A stretch of DNA of 64,000 bases from UBA946 sp031550725 (lineage in GTDB: Bacteria; Bacillota; Clostridia; Oscillospirales; Ruminococcaceae): NCBI GenBank assembly GCA_031550725.1, contig JAVBOH010000021.1, positions 1-64,000 on the forward strand. The letters are read 5' to 3'. The position numbers and the translations under genes were made by a program. The notes under the pieces were generated by a model. That model did no database searches. It was not told where the DNA came from and worked only from the letters and a program-made list of their open reading frames with translations. Position 1 is the first letter of the stretch, and each line of letters begins with the position of its first letter. Below, in pieces: positions 14,978 to 24,226 of this stretch.

Positions 14978-17266
14978 ATGTCGTATCAACCAACTGCAAG
15001 TATGAAAAGGAAGTTAAATTTAGTTGTATTCGGAGCATTGATAGTTTTTGTAGTATGGATAATAATGAACCTATATAAGACCTCAATAACCGAAAACGAA
15101 AGATATCAGACACTTGCGAATGACAATCAGTTTGCGAGTACAACAGTAAAAGCAAACAGAGGCAGTATATACGACACAAACGGCAAGACACTAGCACAGT
15201 CGGCAACAGTATATTCAGTTAATATAGACCCTCTTAAATGGAAAGAGGCAAATAACGAAACCATAAATGAAACAACAGGAAAAACAGAGCAGCAGCGTCA
15301 GCTTGAAGCAGCAGTTGCGATTTTATGTGATGAGCTAAGCGGTGTTGATAAGGACACCATAATAAACAAATATAAGGACGGCACAAGCAACTGGGCGAAT
15401 GTAGCTCAAAAGGTAGAAAAGCCGATAGTTGATAAAATTCTTGCAAGAGCAAGCGAGGAAAAGCTTGGAGCGATTATTTATGCCGATTTGGATACTAAGA
15501 GATATTATCCGCAGAATGAGCTGGCGGCATCAGTAATAGGCTTCACAAATTATGACGGCGACGGAATATATGGAGTTGAAGCGCAGTATAACGATTATCT
15601 TAAAGGTGTTGATGGCAAGATAATCTCAGCAGTTGATGCATACGGCGAGGAAATGCCATATAAAAATGATAAGATATATGAGTCACAGGATGGCAATTCA
15701 CTTTATTTAACGCTTGATATGACACTCCAGTATTATGTTGAAAAGCATCTGGAGGAGGCAATTGTAAATAACAATGTACAAAATCGTGCGTGTGCAATAA
15801 TGATGAATGCCAAAACAGGAGCAATACTTGCAATGGCGAGTACACCAGGTTACGATTTGAATGACAGAAACTCAATATATTCGAAAAAAGACCAGAATAT
15901 CCTTTCAGGTCTTGTCGGAACAGACGAATATAACGAAAAATATGCGGCACTGCGTGAGAAGCAGTGGAAAAACAAGACGATAACAGAAACATATTATCCT
16001 GGTTCAGTATTTAAGGTAATAACAGGCTCAGCGGCACTTGAGGAAAGAGCAATAAGCCTTAATTCATCATTTTATTGTGAACCGATGAGTATCGCAGGAA
16101 CACCGCCGATACATTGCTGGACATCATCATCCCACGGCTCACAAAACTTCGTTGATGCAATGACAAATTCATGTAACCCAGCGTTCATTCAGATTGGACA
16201 GCTTTTAGGGGCACAGAAATTTTCAGAGTATTTCACAGCATATGGATTTACCGAAACAACAGGCATTGACCTGCCGAGTGAATCAAGCGGTATCTTTATT
16301 GATGTCGCAACAAAAGGACCTGTCGAGCTTGCATCAAGTTCGTTCGGTCAGACAAATAAGGTAACACCAATACAAATGATAACAGCATATGCGGCAGTAA
16401 TAAACGGCGGATATCTTGTGCAGCCATATGTTGTAAGCAAGATTGTCGATACAAACGGAAATGTTATCATGACACAGGAGCGTTCTGTAAAAAGACAGGT
16501 AATATCAGAAGAAACATCAAAAACAATGAGAGAAACCCTTGAATCCGTTGTAAATACAAAGGGTGGCTCGAATGCATATATCAAAGGCTATGCAATTGGC
16601 GGAAAATCGGGAACATCTGAAAAGCAGGAGGAAAACAACAGATATCATGTTGATAACCTTTATGTATCATCATACTGTGCGTTTGCACCAGCAGAAGACC
16701 CTGAAATAATTTTTCTTGTAATGGTTGATGAACCAATGGGAACAGACCACAACGGCGCACATGTTTATTACGGAAGCCTGGTTGCAGTGCCTGTTGTAAC
16801 AGAAGTTCTTAAGGAAGCTTTGCCATACCTAGGATATTATCCTGAGTATACAGATGAGGAGCTTGCGGCGTTAGGCATTCAGCTGCCATCTGTCGAGGGT
16901 GAATCTGCCGAAATAGCAAAGGCGACACTTGAACAGCTAGGGCTGCAGGTAACTGTTTATGGCGAGGGAAATACGGTTTCATCACAGGTGCCGTCAAGAG
17001 GAAGTACAGTTCCGAAAAACGGCAAGGTAATACTATATACAGAAAAAGAGCAGGATATAAAAACAACCACAGTTCCGAATGTAATCGGATATTCCGTAAA
17101 GGATGTAAATTCGATACTGACAAACGCTGACCTTAATTTCAAGGTTGGTGACGGAGCAGCAAATCATGAGGGTGCGGTATCATATTCACAGAATTATGCA
17201 CAGGGTGATATAGTGCCTGTCGGAACAATAATTGAAGTAGTATTTGTAATAAAAAATGAGCATTAA
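14978..17266 (+). CDS. pbpB: Division transpeptidase PBP2 / SpoVD-like, with PASTA repeats
   Basis: A 762-residue class B penicillin-binding protein. One N-terminal membrane helix (about 13-31), a dimerisation domain opening with RGSIYDTNGKTLA, and a transpeptidase domain with SxxK as GSVFK (near residue 345), SxN as SCN (near 402) and KSG-T (near 543). Two PASTA repeats end the protein (about 630-688 and 695-760). It cross-links septal or spore peptidoglycan together with FtsW/SpoVE, encoded downstream. Whether this is the vegetative PBP2 or SpoVD cannot be decided because both can carry PASTA domains. The stop codon is 4 bp from a MITE-like element. Confidence 0.93.
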   Translation: MSYQPTASMKRKLNLVVFGALIVFVVWIIMNLYKTSITENERYQTLANDNQFASTTVKANRGSIYDTNGKTLAQSATVYSVNIDPLKWKEANNETINETTGKTEQQRQLEAAVAILCDELSGVDKDTIINKYKDGTSNWANVAQKVEKPIVDKILARASEEKLGAIIYADLDTKRYYPQNELAASVIGFTNYDGDGIYGVEAQYNDYLKGVDGKIISAVDAYGEEMPYKNDKIYESQDGNSLYLTLDMTLQYYVEKHLEEAIVNNNVQNRACAIMMNAKTGAILAMASTPGYDLNDRNSIYSKKDQNILSGLVGTDEYNEKYAALREKQWKNKTITETYYPGSVFKVITGSAALEERAISLNSSFYCEPMSIAGTPPIHCWTSSSHGSQNFVDAMTNSCNPAFIQIGQLLGAQKFSEYFTAYGFTETTGIDLPSESSGIFIDVATKGPVELASSSFGQTNKVTPIQMITAYAAVINGGYLVQPYVVSKIVDTNGNVIMTQERSVKRQVISEETSKTMRETLESVVNTKGGSNAYIKGYAIGGKSGTSEKQEENNRYHVDNLYVSSYCAFAPAEDPEIIFLVMVDEPMGTDHNGAHVYYGSLVAVPVVTEVLKEALPYLGYYPEYTDEELAALGIQLPSVEGESAEIAKATLEQLGLQVTVYGEGNTVSSQVPSRGSTVPKNGKVILYTEKEQDIKTTTVPNVIGYSVKDVNSILTNADLNFKVGDGAANHEGAVSYSQNYAQGDIVPVGTIIEVVFVIKNEH

Positions 17267-17270
17267 AAAT

Positions 17271-17363
17271 CAACTATACAGGTAGTTATTTTACACATTA
17301 GTGCAGAATAAGGAGCATAGCTCAGTTTAAAATGCGTAGCATTTTAAACTTAACGTACTATAA
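17271..17363. repeat. Palindromic MITE-like element, copy 3
   Basis: Begins CAACTATACAGGTAGTT and ends with GTTTAAAATGCGTAGCATTTTAAACTTAACGTACTATA (given as 17323-17361). The inner ATGCGTAGCAT is a near-palindrome and GAGCATAGCTC another. It lies 4 bp after the pbpB stop and before murE-murF. It shares its 3' 40 bp almost exactly with the 61.6-kb copy. Confidence 0.7.
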
Positions 17364-17430
17364 TAAGCAATAAAATTTTTCATAAGAATGAGGTATGAAA
17401 GTACGAAATTCTTTAGGAAGGATGGCACAC

Positions 17431-20304
17431 ATGAGATTATCTGAAATGCTGGATGATGCGAAAGCGTCAATGCCAATCATAAGCAATACAGTAGCTAATA
17501 TAAATGCATCTGTAAAAGGGCTAACTGACGACACAAGAAAAGTGGAGGAGGGTTTTGTATTCGTATGTGTAAAGGGTACAAAATTTGACGGTCACGATGC
17601 GGCGGCTGAAATGCTCGATAACGGAGCAGTGTGTGTAGTTACAGAGCATGATTTAGGTTTGAAAAACCAAGTTGTTGTAAAGAACAGCAGAGTGTTTTAC
17701 GGACTTTTGTGTGCTGCGTGGTTTAACCATCCCGAAAAGAGAATGAAGTTTGTCGGAATAACAGGAACAAACGGAAAAACAACAATAGCAACTCTTGTAA
17801 AGGATATTTTAACACAGTATGAGCACAGGGTTGGCTTCATTGGAACAACAGGCGTTCAGATAAAGGGAACACCTGTCGAAACTGATGACAGCACACCAAC
17901 AACACCTCGTGTGTTTGAACTTTATGACTTGTTTAACAGAATGGCAAAAGAGGCTTGCGATACTGTAATAATGGAAGTATCATCTTTTGCATTGGAGCAG
18001 AACAGAATTGGACCTGCAAGGTTTCAGGCGGCTGTGTTTACAAATTTAACACAGGACCATCTTGATTATCATGGTACAATGGAAAATTATTATGATGCAA
18101 AGAAAAAGCTTTTTACAGACCATTGTGAAACAGCGTTTATAAACATTGATGATGAGTATGGCTTAAAGCTATATGAGGAAATTTCGTGTAATAAATTTTC
18201 ATATGGACTTCATGACAATGCAAGTATTTTTGGTGATCAGATTAAGCCGGACGGCACAAAGACAAAATTCTGGATAACAGCCGATAAAAAGAGTTTTCCT
18301 GCTCAAATTGGAATGATAGGTAAATATAATGTTTCCAACGCAGTTGCAGCAGCGGCAGTATGCTCACAGCTAGGACTTAATTTCAATAAGGTTTTGCAAG
18401 GCTTGGCAAATTGCAAGGGTGTTGCAGGAAGATGTGAAGTTATTGGTACAGACCGAGGCATAACAGTAATGAGAGATTATGCCCACTCACCAGATGCAAT
18501 TGAAAATCTTCTTAGTGATGTAAGAGCGTATACAAAGGGCAGATTAGTATGCTTGTTTGGATGCGGTGGTGACAGGGATAAAACAAAAAGACACCTTATG
18601 GGAGCAGCAGCAGAAAAATATGCTGACTATTTAATAATAACATCTGATAATCCAAGAAGTGAAGATCCAGAGGCAATAATTGATGATATTATATCAGGAC
18701 TTGAATTTACAAAGCCATATTCTAAAATAACAGACCGCAAAGCTGCGATAAAAACAGCAATAGCATCATCAAGTGTAGGCGATATGATAATTCTTGCAGG
18801 AAAAGGGCATGAGGATTATCAGATTATTGACGGTGATGTCCATATACAGTTTGATGAAAAGAAGATAGTAAGAGAATGCTTTGAATCGTATAAAAAACCA
18901 CGCTTCGATTCAAGAATAAAGGTAACCTTAACGCTAAACGAAATAATTGAAGCAGTCGGCGGAAAGCCGCAGGATGTCCGTAATTTTGATAAAGCAATAA
19001 TAAGCACCGACATTTTTTCTGACACAAGACAGATGAAAAAAGGCGGAGTGTTTATAGCACTTAAAGGCGAAAATTTTGATGGATACAACTATATACAAAC
19101 TGCAGTAGAAAATGGAGCAGTTGCGGTTATTACAGAAAGAGCATTTCAGGGATATCCATGTATTGTTGTAAGAAACACAAGAAAAGCATTGCTTGACTTA
19201 GGACTTTATTTCAGAAGAAAATTCTCACCAAAGGTAATTGGGGTCACAGGAAGTGTCGGAAAAACAAGCACTAAGGACATGATAGCACTTGCATTATCTG
19301 GTGAGCACAGCGTATACAAAACAGAGGGCAATCACAACAATGAAATTGGCGTGCCATTTACAATGCTAGGGTTGAACGAAAGCTGCACAGCAGCAGTAAT
19401 GGAGCTTGGGATGTCTGATTTCGGTGAGATTGAAAGGCTGTCAAAGGTAGTTCGTCCATCAGTATGTGTAATAACAAATATCGGATTTGCACATATAGAA
19501 AAGCTTGGTACAAGAGAAGGTATTTTAGATGCAAAGCTTGAGATAATAAAGGGAGCAGAAAAGAATGCGCCGCTTATTGTAAATGCAGATGATGATATGC
19601 TAAAATCTTTGAAAGAAGAATATGACGGATATAGAACAGTATACACATACGGCATTGAAAATGAGAGCGCAGATTTCAGAGCAGTTGATATCAAAAAGGG
19701 TGACAACCGAATATTTTTCAGTGTGCTCCATAATGATGCGCTTATTTGTGATGTGTCAATATATTGCATGGGAACGCATAACATATTGAATGCGCTTGCA
19801 TCGATAGCAGTTGCAGTATCAATCGGATGTGACCCTGTTTTAGCAGCAGATATGCTGAGTGCATACCAGCCATATTCAATGCGTCAGGATGTTCAGCGAA
19901 GAGGACAGCACAGAATAATTCTTGATTGCTATAATGCATCACCAACATCTGTTGAATCAGCACTTGATGTTTTGGCAGAAATGACACCAAAGAACGCAGG
20001 CAGACGAGTTGCAGTCTTGGGAGATATGCTTGAACTTGGCGATATGTCAAATGAACTGCATGAAAGAATAGGCGAGTATGTAGTTAAAAAGGGCATAGAT
20101 ATTCTTGTGTGTTATGGTGAAAAAGCAAAATTCATAGCAAAGCGTGCGGATGAATTAGGAATGCACGCAGGCTCATCAACAGACAAGAAAATGGTGCTTA
20201 ACTTTATGAAGTATAAGCTAAAGCCTGATGATATAATTTTGTTCAAAGCGAGCAGGGGAGTGCGCCTTGAGGAAATCGTTGAAGAATTTTATAAGGATTG
20301 CTAA
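17431..20304 (+). CDS. murE-murF: MurE-MurF fusion ligase
   Basis: A 957-residue bifunctional ligase. The first half (to about residue 490) is MurE: GITGTNGKTT P-loop near 108, a NLTQDHLDYHG block, and DNPR near 405, the motif for meso-diaminopimelate rather than lysine. The second half (from about 500) is MurF: GVTGSVGKTSTKD P-loop near 603, EGNHNNEIGVP, and DCYNASPTS near 830, which adds D-Ala-D-Ala. One polypeptide would thus add the third residue and the terminal dipeptide. There is no stop or frameshift at the junction. ATG 17431 fits AGGAAGG better than the upstream ATG 17395 and gives the usual MRLSEML start. Confidence 0.94.
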   Translation: MRLSEMLDDAKASMPIISNTVANINASVKGLTDDTRKVEEGFVFVCVKGTKFDGHDAAAEMLDNGAVCVVTEHDLGLKNQVVVKNSRVFYGLLCAAWFNHPEKRMKFVGITGTNGKTTIATLVKDILTQYEHRVGFIGTTGVQIKGTPVETDDSTPTTPRVFELYDLFNRMAKEACDTVIMEVSSFALEQNRIGPARFQAAVFTNLTQDHLDYHGTMENYYDAKKKLFTDHCETAFINIDDEYGLKLYEEISCNKFSYGLHDNASIFGDQIKPDGTKTKFWITADKKSFPAQIGMIGKYNVSNAVAAAAVCSQLGLNFNKVLQGLANCKGVAGRCEVIGTDRGITVMRDYAHSPDAIENLLSDVRAYTKGRLVCLFGCGGDRDKTKRHLMGAAAEKYADYLIITSDNPRSEDPEAIIDDIISGLEFTKPYSKITDRKAAIKTAIASSSVGDMIILAGKGHEDYQIIDGDVHIQFDEKKIVRECFESYKKPRFDSRIKVTLTLNEIIEAVGGKPQDVRNFDKAIISTDIFSDTRQMKKGGVFIALKGENFDGYNYIQTAVENGAVAVITERAFQGYPCIVVRNTRKALLDLGLYFRRKFSPKVIGVTGSVGKTSTKDMIALALSGEHSVYKTEGNHNNEIGVPFTMLGLNESCTAAVMELGMSDFGEIERLSKVVRPSVCVITNIGFAHIEKLGTREGILDAKLEIIKGAEKNAPLIVNADDDMLKSLKEEYDGYRTVYTYGIENESADFRAVDIKKGDNRIFFSVLHNDALICDVSIYCMGTHNILNALASIAVAVSIGCDPVLAADMLSAYQPYSMRQDVQRRGQHRIILDCYNASPTSVESALDVLAEMTPKNAGRRVAVLGDMLELGDMSNELHERIGEYVVKKGIDILVCYGEKAKFIAKRADELGMHAGSSTDKKMVLNFMKYKLKPDDIILFKASRGVRLEEIVEEFYKDC

Positions 20305-20354
20305 TCCACAAAAAACATCATAACCACAAAAAATAATAGGAGTGAATTTGTTTA

Positions 20355-21365
20355 ATGCCATTCTGGATAAACTTAATCGTGGCGATGACAGCGTTTGCTG
20401 TATCAGCCGCAATAGGAATATATTTAATACCGCTGCTTAAAAAAATCAATTTTGGGCAGACAATATATGAAAAAGGCCCGAAGTGGCATCAAGCGAAAAA
20501 CGGCACACCTATAATGGGCGGTTTCATGTTCATCTTAGGCTCAGCAGCAGCAATTGCAGTTGGCTATGCTTTTTACAAGGTTAACCTTAAGAATAACCTT
20601 GAGCAGGCTGATATGAATTCGTTCTACAAGCTTTTGGCAGGATATATATTTGCGCTTTTGAACTGTTCAATCGGTTTTATGGATGACTATATAAAAGCTG
20701 TTAAAAAACAGAATTTGGGACTTAAAGCAAAGCAGAAAATGATACTTCAGCTAATATATGCGTGTGCATTTTTAGCAGCACTTTATATGCTTGGCGATAA
20801 GGCAACAACAATAACATTCCCATGGCTTGGGGACTTAAACTTTGGTATTTTCTATTATCCGATAATGATTTTATATATTATTTTCCTTACAAATGCAGTT
20901 AACCTGACAGATGGTGTTGATGGCTTGTGCGGAACTGTAACAGTAGTAGCAGGGCTATCGTTTGTAATGCTGACAGCCTCTATGGGAATATGGGAATATT
21001 CAATATTCTCGATGGCTATTGCAGGCGGATGCTTAGGATTTTTGCTATGGAACTTATACCCTGCAAAAGTTTTTATGGGTGATACAGGCTCAATGTTTTT
21101 GGGCGGAGCAATAGTGGCAATCGGATTTGCAACAAGGCAGCATTTATTGCTGGCTCTAATTGGTATAGTGTATGTTTGTGAGGCTTTATCAGTGGTAATT
21201 CAAGTAGCATATTTCAAGCTTACACACGGCAAAAGACTTTTCAAAATGTCACCGATACATCATCACTTTGAGCTATCGGGATTTTCCGAATATAAGATTG
21301 TAATCACATTTGCAATAGTAGCTTTAATAGCTGGTATATGTGCAAATTTAATCTATAACTTATAA
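20355..21365 (+). CDS. mraY: Phospho-MurNAc-pentapeptide transferase MraY
   Basis: A 336-residue integral membrane enzyme with about ten helices that makes lipid I. Visible motifs: KGPKWHQAKNGTPIMGGFMF near 36-55, the Asp pair GFMDDYIKAVKKQNLGL near 109-125, NLTDGVDGL near 182-190, and MGDTGSMFLGG near 238, followed by the HHHFELSG near 300. All are characteristic of MraY. GGAGTG precedes the ATG by 10 nt. It follows murE-murF as in other dcw clusters, but is not followed by murD. Confidence 0.97.
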   Translation: MPFWINLIVAMTAFAVSAAIGIYLIPLLKKINFGQTIYEKGPKWHQAKNGTPIMGGFMFILGSAAAIAVGYAFYKVNLKNNLEQADMNSFYKLLAGYIFALLNCSIGFMDDYIKAVKKQNLGLKAKQKMILQLIYACAFLAALYMLGDKATTITFPWLGDLNFGIFYYPIMILYIIFLTNAVNLTDGVDGLCGTVTVVAGLSFVMLTASMGIWEYSIFSMAIAGGCLGFLLWNLYPAKVFMGDTGSMFLGGAIVAIGFATRQHLLLALIGIVYVCEALSVVIQVAYFKLTHGKRLFKMSPIHHHFELSGFSEYKIVITFAIVALIAGICANLIYNL

Positions 21366-21540
21366 TACTATTCTCTGATTAAAACATTATATTGTTTTAA
21401 TGTGGCAATAAAATACACTCAGAAATAGTATTGACGACATCACAGCGGGCTATGTCGCAACAAATACAAAGCAAAGCTTTGCTTTTGTTAATTAAAAACA
21501 TACAATGTTTTAATTTGTGATTAGTATAAAAATAAAAACT
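21366..21540. repeat. Hairpin-rich repeat block where murD is expected
   Basis: A 175-bp non-coding stretch made of three stem-loops: ATTAAAACA...TGTTTTAAT (21378-21402), AAAGCAAAGCTTTGCTTT (21470-21487) and ATTAAAAACATACAATGTTTTAAT (21491-21514). It also has short CTATTCTC / ATTAGTATA-like ends. It looks like an inserted or decayed palindromic element. No open frame with a ribosome binding site is in it. Confidence 0.5.
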
Positions 21541-21561
21541 TTCGGCAAGGGGGTTATGCAT

Positions 21562-22827
21562 ATGGCACAAGCAGGTGCAGTACCAAACAAAAAGAATGCA
21601 AAAACTAACAGAGCAAAGCTTATAAAACAAAAAAAGAAAAAAGAAGAAATGACAGCCAGCGGCGTATCAAAGGGTTATACCGAAAAGATACTGACAGGAC
21701 CTATGGATTTGCCATTCTTTTTAATCGTAATGGTATTGCTTGTAATAGGCATAATCATGATGTTTTCAGCCGGATATGCATGGGCAATCAGTGAGGGAAA
21801 CACAGGCACATTCTATGTAAAGCGTCAGCTTGGAATGGCAGTTGTGGGACTTGTCGGAATGTTCGTAATATCATTTTTTGATTATCATAAATTTCATAAA
21901 GCATGGATGGCATACGGCGCATATTTTGGCTGCATAGTTTTGCTTATTTTATGCTTGGGAGGACCGTTTGCCTCACCGCATAACGGCTCATTCCGATGGA
22001 TAAAATTCCCAGGAGTTCCGGAATTCCAGCCGTCAGAAATCATGAAGATGGCAATAATACTTCTTTTTGCATATCTCATTTCAATTAACTATACAAAAAG
22101 CTCGACAAGAATGAAACAAGCAAAATATGGTATATATCCGTTTTTGCTTTTCCTAGTTGTTGTAGCAGGACTGATGATGAAAGAGCCGCATTTGTCGGGT
22201 ACATTGATTATCCTTATAATCGGTGTAATAATGATGTTTGTCGGCGGTTCAAATGTAAAGCATTTGGCTATTGTAGGTGTTTTAGGAGCATTAGCTTTGA
22301 CCGCAATAGTTATATACCTCATGAAAGTTGAGGGTATTGAATACTTTGAAAAGCGAATGATTTCATGGACATCACCATTCGAGGCAGACCGTGATACAAC
22401 ATGGCAGACACGAAATTCACTGATAGCGATAGGCTCAGGCGGATTGTTTGGCTTAGGCCTTGGAAACTCACGACAGAAGTTTTTATACCTGCCTGAATCA
22501 AAGAACGACTTTGTATTTGCAGTAGTGTGTGAAGAACTTGGATTTGTTGGTGCGATGGTAGTTGTGCTTTGTTTTATCCTGCTTATATGGAGAGGGTTTG
22601 TTATTGCGACAAAAGCACCGGATAAGTTTGGTATGATGTTAGCGGTTGGACTCACATTGCAAATAGGTGTACAGGCACTTTTGAATATAGCTGTTGTAAC
22701 GAATACAATACCAAATACGGGCGTATCACTGCCGTTCTTTAGCTATGGCGGTACAGCGCTTATCATGCAGCTAGTGCAGATGGGAATAGTCTTGAATATA
22801 TCACGGCAATCGCCGATTGAAACATAG
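21562..22827 (+). CDS. ftsW: SEDS glycosyltransferase FtsW/SpoVE
   Basis: A 421-residue SEDS-family lipid II polymerase with about ten membrane helices after an unusually long, Lys-rich cytoplasmic N-terminus (residues 1-50, including KQKKKKEE). Conserved pieces include RQLGMAVVGL, RWIKFPGVPEFQPSEIMK near 143, KEPHLSGTLI near 207 (with catalytic-type acidic residue), GLGLGNSRQKFLYLPESKNDFVFAVVCEELG near 297 and PNTGVSLPFFSYGGTAL near 385. It partners with PBP2/SpoVD. ATG 21562 is 8 nt from AAGGGGG. FtsW and SpoVE cannot be separated on sequence alone. Confidence 0.94.
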   Translation: MAQAGAVPNKKNAKTNRAKLIKQKKKKEEMTASGVSKGYTEKILTGPMDLPFFLIVMVLLVIGIIMMFSAGYAWAISEGNTGTFYVKRQLGMAVVGLVGMFVISFFDYHKFHKAWMAYGAYFGCIVLLILCLGGPFASPHNGSFRWIKFPGVPEFQPSEIMKMAIILLFAYLISINYTKSSTRMKQAKYGIYPFLLFLVVVAGLMMKEPHLSGTLIILIIGVIMMFVGGSNVKHLAIVGVLGALALTAIVIYLMKVEGIEYFEKRMISWTSPFEADRDTTWQTRNSLIAIGSGGLFGLGLGNSRQKFLYLPESKNDFVFAVVCEELGFVGAMVVVLCFILLIWRGFVIATKAPDKFGMMLAVGLTLQIGVQALLNIAVVTNTIPNTGVSLPFFSYGGTALIMQLVQMGIVLNISRQSPIET

Positions 22828-22891
22828 TGGGGGCGAACTGTGTTCACCCGTTTAATCATGTGCGAACTTTTATAGAAAGTGAGATAATAAA

Positions 22892-24034
22892 ATGCTAAAA
22901 GTATTACTAGCAGGCGGAGGAACAGCAGGACACATTAACCCTGCACTCGCAATAGCCTCAATAATTAAAGAACATCGTGACGATGCTGAATTTTTATTCG
23001 CAGGGACTCCGACAGGTATGGAATCACGTTTAATACCCAAAGCAGGATATAATTTCGCAGAAATAAAGGTAAGCGGTTTTCAGCGTAAAATAACCCCAAA
23101 AAATATTGTTCGCAATGCAAAAGCAGCTGCATATTTAACAACAGCAGGACATCGAGCAAAGCAGATAATCAAAGAATTTAACCCTGATATCGTAATTGGT
23201 ACAGGCGGATATGTAAGCGGTCCAATCGTAATGAAAGCCGCACAAATGGGCATCCCAACCGTTATTCATGAAGCAAATGCATACCCAGGAGTAACAACAA
23301 GACTTTTGTCCAAAAAGGTTGACGAGGTCATGCTAACCGTTGAAGAAACCCAAAAGTATCTCGAAAGCGGAATAAGCTATAAAGTAACAGGTTTACCAGT
23401 AAGAAAAGGCTTTGATAAGAACGCCTTGACTCGTGCTGAAGCAAAAAAACAGCTGGGCTTTGATAACAGAATGTGTGTAATGTCATTTGGCGGCAGTTTA
23501 GGTGCAGGCGGCATAAACGACACCGCATTAGACCTAATTAAATGGGAAAAGGATAACAACATAGAAATCAACCACATCCATGGCTATGGTCAAATGGGTA
23601 AAGATACATTTGAAAAGTCACTAACCGAAAAAATCGGCGACTATAAAGACGACAAACACCTTATGGTGAAAGAGTACATACACAATATTGATGTGTGTAT
23701 AGCCGCAGCAGATTTGCTGATATGCCGCAGCGGTGCATCAACAATTTCCGAAATTGAAGCAGCAGGACGAGCATCAATTCTAATACCATCCCCAGTTGTA
23801 ACAGGAAATCACCAGTATCATAATGCTATGGTACTAGGCAAAGCAGGCGCAGCAATTGTAATTGAGCAGAAAAATCTTACAGGCGAGCTGCTTATTGAAA
23901 AGGTAAAAGAATTTTATGATAACCAAGAAAAGCTGAATACCTTTGCAAAACGTGCAAATTCTCTTTATGTTAAAGATACCCCTGACAGAATTTACGAGGT
24001 TATTGAAAAGCTGTTAAACGAGAAACAAAAGTAA
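22892..24034 (+). CDS. murG: Lipid II synthase MurG
   Basis: A 380-residue GT28 glycosyltransferase that adds GlcNAc to lipid I at the inner membrane face. The N-terminal glycine-rich loop AGGGTAGHINPALAIA (residues 7-22), GTGGYVSGP near 106, HEANAYPG near 127 and the C-terminal nucleotide-sugar site (CRSGASTISEIEAAGRASILIPSP near 277) are all present. Length is normal. GAAAGTGAGA precedes the ATG. It lies in its usual place after ftsW. Confidence 0.97.
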   Translation: MLKVLLAGGGTAGHINPALAIASIIKEHRDDAEFLFAGTPTGMESRLIPKAGYNFAEIKVSGFQRKITPKNIVRNAKAAAYLTTAGHRAKQIIKEFNPDIVIGTGGYVSGPIVMKAAQMGIPTVIHEANAYPGVTTRLLSKKVDEVMLTVEETQKYLESGISYKVTGLPVRKGFDKNALTRAEAKKQLGFDNRMCVMSFGGSLGAGGINDTALDLIKWEKDNNIEINHIHGYGQMGKDTFEKSLTEKIGDYKDDKHLMVKEYIHNIDVCIAAADLLICRSGASTISEIEAAGRASILIPSPVVTGNHQYHNAMVLGKAGAAIVIEQKNLTGELLIEKVKEFYDNQEKLNTFAKRANSLYVKDTPDRIYEVIEKLLNEKQK

Positions 24035-24226
24035 ATAAATCTATACAATATGTATATTATATAGATTATAATACTTATTGTTAATAAAATTACACTTGTA
24101 ATTCATCACAAAATGAGTATGTCCGCCAAAATACAGTACGCAAAATCATAGCATAACCTACTTTTTTTCACCCATTTATGCAAATCAGCATAATATAAGA
24201 AAAAAAGGTAAAGGAGCTGCTGTGCT
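24035..24226. other. murG-murA intergenic region
   Basis: 192 bp without a gene. It has an AT-rich inverted repeat CTATACAATATG/TATTATATAG near 24042-24065, possibly another short palindromic element after a stop codon, then AT-rich DNA. I see no convincing promoter or terminator. Confidence 0.4.

Noticed and set aside
21397..21630. 77-residue minus-strand frame between mraY and ftsW
   Set aside because: Spans the palindromic repeats and the ftsW start; Cys/His-rich composition comes from the repeats, not from murD.
22089..22655. 188-residue frame opposite ftsW
   Set aside because: It is a mirror of a strongly conserved SEDS gene, with low-complexity Ser/Pro/Ile content.
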